Shown here in pieces: positions 56,871 through 64,000 of a DNA stretch of 64,000 nucleotides. The notes beneath the pieces are model-generated. The model made no database searches. It was given only the letters and a program-made list of their open reading frames with translations, and was not told the DNA's origin. The stretch is from Rheum nobile (Eukaryota; Streptophyta; Magnoliopsida; Caryophyllales; Polygonaceae): assembly GCA_027886185.1 (NCBI GenBank), contig WOAB01000052.1, positions 2,170,001 to 2,234,000 on the forward strand, written 5' to 3'. A program made the translations under genes and the position numbers. Every line of letters begins with the position of its first letter. Position 1 is the stretch's first letter.

Positions 56871-57993
56871 AGAGAGTACTTACAAGCAACTCTAACAGCC
56901 GCGTTGTCCAATCTAATGGCATGCAGCTCTCTTTCTTTGTCATCCATCTTACTCTCCAACTCCATTATTCTTTGTTCTCTCTCATCAAGTTGTTCATGTC
57001 ATTTGTCAAACACATGACTTAGATTTAGAGCAGTAAATTAAGCTAGTAAAACAAAAATATATGCAAGATACTCAAGGAAGTTCAGAAAAGTCAAATCACA
57101 AGTTTCTACTTGTTTCTTAGGCCATATTGATTTCTCACTCTCTAGTCTTCATACATAAAATAGGGTTTTGGAAATAGTTTTATTCTAATTTTGAAATCAT
57201 GTAAACACAAATTAAACTAAAATTATCAGATCCACTCCTAATAACCTTGCCCGTTTCCTTTTCAATGTGGCATCGAAATCCTTGCAGTACCTAGAGTTCT
57301 GCTACAATCGCAGCTTGCTCTTTGATTTGAGATTCAAAGTTGTTCTGCATTCACAATAGATGACCTTGCTATCATATGAGCCCTCAACTGAATCTCCATC
57401 TGCTGCAACTCATCCCTTTTTTTCCCCAAGTTCTGAAGCTACTGCTCAGAATCATCATCAAGGTCTCCAAATCCATCAATTTGTATCGAACAAAAATTCA
57501 TTACATCATGCAACTCTTGTCCCTGTTGTACCTTGACGACGACAGTCAACAGAAAATTCATTTGTACTGAAACCAGCGAAGCAAAGCTAAGTGACTAAGA
57601 AGTGAACTACATATGTTGGGAGTTTACAAATCAGAAAACAAACGCATGGAATACCTCATATATAGTTCGCTCATGAGAATGCCCTAATTTCGACCGATCA
57701 AATTCCTTAAAGCCAAAAACAAAAGAGATATAATGCACATCAATCACTAAACCCTAGAAAACACCACTACGACGTAATTGAACCGCGAACGAAGTCGCAA
57801 AAATAGGCGGAAATTAGAAGAAGCTACTACCTCATCTCCGGCGCTACGGGAAAAATGTTCAGAGACAACACGCCACTCCTTCCGTGTCGTTGACGCCTGG
57901 GAAGACGGCGCTTCGCTGGAGCCTCTGAATTCGCTCCCTCCTTGGCATCTCCAGAGCTTAAGCATCACAAAACTATGCACAACGAAAACAAAA

Positions 57994-60295
57994 ATCCTAG
58001 AAATTTCGTATGAGGAGTGGAAGAGATTGCAAATACCTGGTTTGATTTGGAGGATGAGAGCGAAAAAGGGGAGTGGAAGAATAGCAAATTCATGCTCGTC
58101 TTACCATCTTTTTCGTTCAGACCTACTCATTCGGTGTCTTCTTCGTTCAGACTCGTCCAGTTCGTTGTCGCTGGTGCTGCTCGTGAACCAACATCGTCGC
58201 AGCCTTAAGCTTTCAGTTCAGATCTGCTCTGGTGTGATGGCGATGTCCATCGCGATACCAAATAATTGCCTGCAAAAATCGCCAAATCAACAATCAAGCA
58301 ACTGAATTTCAAATTCGATCACAACAAATCTACAACGTCGAAGAAAAAACAATTATCTACAACAAATCTAAGACTGAGGGGAGTGGAAGAAATGGAGCGC
58401 TGGCCAAGTGCCCTAATCGTCGATTTGGAGTTGGAAGAAATGGAGCGATGGCCAACCTCTTTAACGTCATGTGCTGTAATTATCATTATTGCAGGCTGTT
58501 AAACGTCTCAACTGGGTAGCTGAAAGGACAAAAATTCTTATTGTTGCACGTATAAGCCTATTGAAATTCTTCAAAAAAAATAACTGATAGAATTGTGATA
58601 AGTTGGGCCCAAAGTGGTGATCCGGCTGGCCCAAATCAGCAAGGCCCAAAATTCATCTCATAGGGAATTGCACGTTTAAGAGAAGAGCATTGAAATGAGA
58701 GCATTTAGAGTAGAGCATTAAAGTGGCTAGAAAACCAACTTTTATATATATATAGATGGTCATCCTAGAAATTTTGTATGAGGAGTGAAAGAGATTGCAA
58801 ATACCTGGTTTGATTTGGAGAATGAGAGCGAAAGAGGGGAGTGGAAGAATAGCAAATTCATGCTCGTCTTACCATCTTTTTCGTTCAGATCTGCTCATTC
58901 GGTGTCTTCTTCGTTCAGACTCGTCCAGTTCGTTGTCGATGGTGCTGCTCGTGAACCAACATCGTCGCAGCCTTAAGCTTTCAGTTCAGATCTGCTTCGG
59001 TGTGATGGCGATGTCCATCGCAATACCAAATAATTGCCTGCAAAAATCGCCAAATCAACAATCAAGCAACTGAATCAAATTCGATCACAACAAATCTACA
59101 ACGTCGAAGAAAAAACAATTATCTACAACAAATCTAAGACTGAGGGGAGTGGAAGAAATGGAGCGCTGGCCAAGTGCCCTAATCGTCGATTTGGAGTTGG
59201 AAGAAATGGAGCGATGGCCAACCTCTTTAACGTCATGTGCTGTAATTATCATTATTGCAGGCTATTAAACATCTCAACTGGGTAGCTGGAAGGATACAAA
59301 TTCTTATTGTTGCACGTATAAGCCTATTGAAATTCTTCAAAAAAAATAACTGATAGAATTGTGATAAGTTGGGCCCAAAGTGGTGATCCGGCTGGCCCAA
59401 ATCAGCAAGGACCAAAATTCATCTCATAGGGAATTGCACGTTTAAGAGAAGAGCATTGAAATGAGAGCATTTAGAGTATAGCATTAAAGTGGCTAGAAAG
59501 CCAACTTTTATATATATATAGATGGTCATCCTAGAAATTTCGTATGAGGAGTGGAAGAGATTGCAAATACCTGGTTTGATTTGGAGGATGAGAGCGAAAG
59601 AGGGGAGTGGAAGAATAGCAAATTCATGCTCGTCTTACCATCTTTTTCGTTCAGATCTGCTCATTCGGTGTCTTCTTCGTTCAGACTCGTCCAGTTTGTT
59701 GTCACTGGTGCTGCTCGTGAACCAACAGCGTCGCAGCCTTAAGCTTTCAGTTCAGATCTGCTCCGGTGTGATGGCGATGTCCATCGCGATACCAAATAAT
59801 TGCCTGCAAAAATCGCCAAATCAACAATCAAGCAACTGAATTTCAAATTCGATCACAACAAATCTACAACGTCGAAGAAAAAACAATTATCTACAACAAA
59901 TCTAAGACTGAGGGGAGTGGAAGAAATGGAGCGCTGGCCAAGTGCCCTAATCGTCGATTTGGAGTTGGAAGAAATGGAGCGATGGCCAACCTTTTTAACG
60001 TCATGTGCTGTAATTATCATTATTGCAGGTTGTTAAACGTCTCAACTGGGTAGTTGGAAGGACAAAAATTCTTATTGTTGCACGTATAAGCCTATTGAAA
60101 TTCTTCAAAAAAAATAACTGATAGAATTGTGATAAGTTGGGCCCAAAGTGGTGATCCGGCTGGCCCAAATCAGCAAGGCCCAAAATTCATCTCATATGGA
60201 ATTGCACGTTTAAGAGAAGAGCATTGAAATGAGAGCATTTAGAGTAGAGCATTAAAGTGGCTAGAAAGCCAACTTTTATATATATATAGATGGTC
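57994..60295 (-). repeat. Three tandem 766-768 bp units
   Basis: Units span about 57,994-58,761, 58,762-59,527 and 59,528-60,295 and are nearly identical, differing by scattered substitutions and short indels. On the minus strand each starts TCTATATATATATAAAAG, the 5' terminus of the Helitron, so the array looks like repeated Helitron 5' ends fused head to tail. The repeated 60-105 codon frames in it have no known domain and are unlikely to be genes. Confidence 0.9.
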
Positions 60296-60299
60296 ATCG

Positions 60300-61530
60300 C
60301 TCTTACGTTGCTTAAATAATAAGATTACATGATTTTAAGGTAATGGTTACAAAATATATTATACCACAAATAAAATTAATAACAAAAAAAGTAAAAAAAT
60401 TAAAGAACTTAATAAAGCAAAAAAAAAGAATGGTTAACAACTTAGGTACAAAATGAAAGAAATTACATATCTCGAATAGGCATGGGCGTAGTATTGAAAG
60501 ACGAAGACACAAAATTTATAGCCTCGTGCAAATTATTCAAGATTTCCTTTTTTTAAAATAATTAAGAAGGAGTGTAATTTAGAAATTTGTAATTCAGTTT
60601 ATTAAGGATATTCAAAATTTAAAAAGGATTTGGTCTAATAATATCTTTGATATTTTAAATTTTTGTTAAAATAAATATATGAAATAATTCAAAAAAAATA
60701 TTTAAAAAAATCATTACAAATCATCCAGATAAATTACATTTTTTTAGTTTTTTTCTAATTACGTAATGGACCCATCTACAGTTTTAAAATTTCGATTTTA
60801 ATTTATATCCTTACTTCTAGAAAACGATAATTAAAAAGTTATTTGAATAATTAATTAATTAGTAGTGGATGATTTGTGTAGGTGTAAAGTTATCTCAAAT
60901 TCAAATACTTTAAAAAATTGTATACGTACTACATTTTAATTTACTTTTGATAATATGTATAATCATATGAAATTGAAAGTTTGTTACGATAGAGATTTAC
61001 CTAGATTATTTAGTTAAACTTTATGTTTGAGTTAACAAAATTTTCTTGGTAATTTATAATTGATATTTCACGGGTTGTTAGTGAATATTTGTTTGATGAT
61101 TAACAAACTCAATTTAATATTTTAAAACTAAAAATTATATTTAGCAAAATGATAAGTAATAAGCCCAAAGAAACTTTGTAAAATAGGAAAATAGAGACCA
61201 TGCATTTTTTATAGAAAATTATAATCAAATAAAAATTGTTAAATTAGAACGTAAATGAATATAAGATGTATTTTTTAAATAAGTTTAGTAGAAAATCTAT
61301 CATATATTAGTTTGACATATATAAGCTTATATTTTACAATTTGTAGAAATCAAAATTTATAAGAAACGTATATAAGCATGCAACAAAATTGTATATAGTG
61401 TTTATATGTTTGAAGTTAGGTGTGATTAGGTATTGTAATTTAAATTGAAATATAATGTTAAAAAAAGTGGATTAATAACAAAATGACATGTATGATTTGT
61501 AGGACCAGAAGCATTCTGGTGACTCGAAAT
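60300..61530. other. AT-rich filler, no gene
   Basis: Nothing recognisable. The segment 61,255-61,530 is a diverged direct repeat of 62,160-62,490, sharing ATAAGTTTAGTAGAAAAT, ATCATATATTA and TTTGACATATAT. Confidence 0.6.
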
Positions 61531-61532
61531 TC

Positions 61533-61940
61533 TAGGGTTGTTCAAATTCGGACCGGACCGGAAAATCGGACCGGACCGGGGGAATTACGGTCCGGTCCAC
61601 ATATTTCTAAAATTCTGGTTCCGGTCCGATCCAAACCCGGCCGGTTTCCAGTTCGGACCGGATGGACCGGTTTTTTATTGTTTTTAATTTTATTTTATGT
61701 ATTAATATCTTATAACACTATTAAAAATTAATTTCTACTATAAATATAAATTAATAACAAAATATATTGTCTAATATTATACACAACAGGTATAAAAATA
61801 GGAAAAATAATTAAAATAATTTATATAAAAAAAATACGTATACCGGTCCATTACGGTCCAAGACCGGACCAAATCATATCGGTCCGGTCTCCGGTCTAAG
61901 GATTGTAAAAATTCCGGTCCGGACCGGATGCACATCCCTA
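61533..61940. mobile_element. hAT-like MITE (408 bp), TSD CGAAATTC
   Basis: An 8-bp duplication CGAAATTC flanks it at 61,525-61,532 and 61,941-61,948. Ends are imperfect inverted repeats: left TAGGGTTGTTCA, reverse-complemented right TAGGGATGTGCA, each followed by CGGACCGGACCGG-type repeats. The subterminal regions are runs of GGACC/GGTCC units, and the core is AT-rich without coding capacity. Confidence 0.88.
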
Positions 61941-61949
61941 CGAAATTCA

Positions 61950-62830
61950 ATAACTTTAATATATATAAATTGATGGGTCATAAAATTTATTTGGGTCATT
62001 TTACTCTAAATGGGCCATAAAATTTGTATATGTAATAATATAATATAGTGGGCTTAATTACAAAAGTACATGTACTATGAGTTGGAAATTGTATATATTG
62101 TATGATTTTATATAGGTCAAAATTATATATGCAAACACATAAAAATAATATTACTTATTACATAAATGAATATAAGATGTATTTTATATATAAGTTTAGT
62201 AGAAAATCCATCATATATTATTTTGACATATATTATAAGCTTATTGTATGTGTAATTTGTAGAAATCAAATTTTATAAAAAAGTTGTATATAGTTTTTAT
62301 ATATTTGAAATTAGTTGTGATTAGATATTGTGATTTAAAATTTTAAATATTTGAAGTTAGTTGTGATTAGATATTGTGTTTTAAATTGAATAGAATTGTT
62401 AATAAAAAAAATGGATTAACTACAAATTAACACATATGAATTGTGGGGTCAGAATCAATATAGTGGCTCAAAATTCTTTTGCTTTAATATATATATAGAT
62501 GCTCTAGCCAGGGCCGTCTTGGAGATTTTGAAGGCCCTGATCAAAATTAGACACAAGGCCTTATAATATAACAAGTTATGAAAGTTTAAATTATCATGCT
62601 ATTTTGGATAATGATTGTATTATTAATTGATGATTTGACTACTTTTTTTAACTGTATGATTATCTATTACTTATGTTGGAATGTCTAATTGAACAAATAT
62701 TGTAGTATAATAAAAATATTTAAATCTATTTTACACCCACCTTTTATAAAATGTCAAGATAACACATCAATCATATATATTTAAAAGTTAGCTTCATTGG
62801 GGCAATGAATGCTAACTTTTACATAGAAAA
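61950..62830. other. AT-rich intergenic DNA, no gene
   Basis: It includes the second copy of the 61.3-kb direct repeat. From 62,509 a CAGGGCCGTCTTGGAG string resembles the CAGGG ends of some hAT elements, but no partner end was found. Confidence 0.45.
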
Positions 62831-62831
62831 T

Positions 62832-64000
62832 TGACGGGGCTAAAAGTGCGCAATGCAAGTATCGTTGATTAGCCTTATCAAAGTAAAAAGTCTTAACAGA
62901 CCTACTAAACAGATGTATAGTAAGCAAGCAAGGGTCGAACCCACAGGGAAGATCTGATGCAGTATGCAATTGTGAATGACAAGTAACAAGTAAGGGGGGT
63001 TTAGTTATCACGAGAAAGCAAAGCAAGCAAAGCAAACAAGTTTGGTTGAGTTGAGAAAATATAATGGGGAAAGTAGTCCTACTAGAGCGAGATCCACAAT
63101 ACAGAGATATAATTTGATCACAGAAATCTATTTAATCCAAGTTCTTTTATTATCCTTATGGTTGTTCCCACCCTGATCTGAAGTACTATTGATTCTCACA
63201 GTTGTCAATAGACTTATTACTATGCCAATGGTAAAGCACCTCCGATTCTCACAGTTGTCGATGTACTTTACCACCAACAAAGCAATAGCAATGCACACAA
63301 GGATATAGGATACATGCAAGCAGAAGGTGCTACCTTACTACTAACACGCAAAAGACTCTCACTCACGATTGTACGCTCGGAACCCCTATACGCACAATCG
63401 TGTTTGTCACTAGATAAGCACTCGGAACCCCTATATGCAAATCCTAGCAGTTGATAAAAAAGTATTCAACCTAGTTGATCAGGCTAAGAAGAATAACAAG
63501 AAATCAATATTCAATATAACCAAGAGAATCAATCCAACACTTATAAGGATAAGAACAAGGAATATAAATCTCACAAACACATCAAGTGTACTGCTTCAAT
63601 CGTCTAGTAGAACAAGGGTGAAGTTAGTTCTCCATTCAAGCGTGAATGAAAACTAAGGGAAAAGTAACGTCTGAAACAAAGTAATAACGAGATGCCAAAG
63701 TTCTCTCTGCCTCTTAACCGAAAGAAATCTTAAATAGTCTTAAGAAAACTAGGTTAAACTAATGCAAACAATAAAGGAAACAAAATAATAAAATAACAAA
63801 GTCTGAACGAAATAAAAGGAAATAAATGTCTCTGGCAGCGAGGCGTTGAACACGGCCACCGCGGGGCGGTGGCTTCCTGTGGCGCGGGGCGTTAGTCTTC
63901 TCTGGGAGTCACCGCCGGGCCGCGGTGACTCTGGCGCGGGGCGGTGAGCTCGCTTCTTCAGCTTCTCTTCTTCTTCTGCTGCTCTTCAATCCTACCAGGT
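62832..64000 (-). repeat. Athila/Tat-like LTR, partial at window end
   Basis: On the minus strand the LTR ends GCGCACTTTTAGCCCCGTCA. The adjacent order (CCTGTGGGTTCGACCC, then CTTGCTTGCTTACTATA) parallels the 3' part of the solo LTR at 45,323-46,460. A TATTTAAGA box lies near 63,730 (minus), and a very GC-rich block at 63,840-63,960 lies upstream of it, as in that LTR. The 5' end is beyond the window. No PBS follows the 3' end, so it is a solo LTR or a 3' LTR. Confidence 0.7.

Larger units (their letters stand above)
51990..57720 (-). pseudogene. Coiled-coil gene fragments (uncharacterised plant family), split by a solo LTR
   Basis: Minus-strand exon pieces: about 57,710-57,655 (EFDRSKLGHSHERTIYE, donor GTATTCC); 57,530-57,370 (LQNLGKKRDELQQMEIQLRA); 57,340-57,240; 57,000-56,880 (MDDKERELHAIRLDNAAVRV); then beyond the LTR 52,500-52,362 (EEMELGISHIHERVERFNQL, donor GTATTT), 52,270-52,190 (VSELLENGKSLFNKL, EFEERVL) and 52,080-52,030 (EIKDLRMLDSNNEE). 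The style resembles a conserved plant ELKS/CAST-like coiled-coil family, from memory only. At least two in-frame stops (for example near 57,440) show decay. All pieces share the Helitron's strand. Confidence 0.5.
49919..60290 (-). mobile_element. Non-autonomous Helitron with captured gene fragments
   Basis: The 3' terminus on the minus strand is a strong hairpin (GCTCGTGC GAA GCACGGGC), eight bases, then CTAG (49,922-49,919) followed by host T. The 5' terminus is A|TCTATATATATATAAAAG at 60,290. Insertion between A and T without duplication fits Helitrons. Inside, fragments of at least two unrelated genes lie in the same orientation, as in gene-capturing Helitrons. A solo LTR inserted later. 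The 5' portion is tandemly triplicated. Confidence 0.6.
48884..62499 (-). mobile_element. Probable outer Helitron, nested host of another Helitron
   Basis: On the minus strand the right end reads A|TCTATATATATATTAAAG (TC at 62,499-62,498), a Helitron-like 5' start. The left end has a small hairpin (CCGTAC...ATACGG) followed by TTCTAGA and CTAG|T (48,887-48,884), a Helitron-like 3' terminus. The parts outside the inner element are equally AT-rich. No helicase or Rep gene is seen. The pairing of these two ends is inference. Its left end lies 195 bases upstream of the chimeric gene's ATG. Confidence 0.45.

Noticed and set aside
57778..60036. Repeated 60-175 codon frames with near-identical translations
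   Set aside because: They repeat because the DNA is a threefold tandem unit; no domain, and overlapping frames on both strands.

Overview
The window is nuclear DNA from a flowering plant, most likely a eudicot. It shows plant Ty3/gypsy chromoviruses, Mutator-like elements (MULEs) carrying FAR1- and Ulp1-type genes, Helitrons with gene fragments, GT-AG introns and AT-rich intergenic DNA. The FAR1-type sequence reads most like asterid (Lamiales-type) relatives, but that is from memory and weak. Most of the window is nested transposable elements. The only gene that looks intact is a 10-exon minus-strand gene at 44.1-48.7 kb.

Layout. 0-6.8 kb: a decayed chromodomain gypsy element, its long LTR, then a PBS and leader directly after that LTR, so two copies share one LTR; a scrambled junction follows. 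9.2-9.8 kb: an SRA-domain ORF of SUVH type. 10.3-13.7 kb: a MYB-CC transcription factor remnant split by a 2.7-kb solo LTR (TSD ATCAC). About 14.7-26.5 kb: MULE 'A', with a decayed FAR1/FRS-type transposase (+) facing a decayed C48 (Ulp1) protease gene (-), its non-coding DNA saturated with GGTGCACAA-like motifs. 26.6-30 kb: a 5S-derived (Cassandra-like) fragment, a gag-like remnant and AT-rich DNA. 30,029-43,685: MULE 'B', bounded by TIRs and a 9-bp TSD TTTATTTAA; it has a DUF1985-like/C48 gene, two small ORFs and a MuDR-type transposase, and is studded with a different motif, TTTGTCAGG.

44.1-48.7 kb: a gene encoding an unusual chimera, with an unidentified N-terminus, part of the NOP56 N-terminal domain and then a fibrillarin-like domain. 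A solo LTR (TSD ATGAT) sits in one intron. 48.9-62.5 kb: apparently two nested minus-strand Helitrons; the inner one holds a RETICULATA-related exon, coiled-coil gene exons, a 3.2-kb solo LTR (TSD AAAAG) and a threefold 767-bp tandem repeat. A hAT-like MITE lies in the outer one. 62.8 kb to the end: part of an Athila/Tat-like LTR.

The most interesting pattern is that two adjacent MULEs of different transposase lineages share one design: a transposase facing a Ulp1-type gene, plus an element-specific short motif repeated throughout the non-coding DNA. This resembles the VANDAL MULE/VANC anti-silencing system of Arabidopsis. The second is the NOP56-fibrillarin fusion, which joins two proteins that normally bind each other in box C/D snoRNPs.
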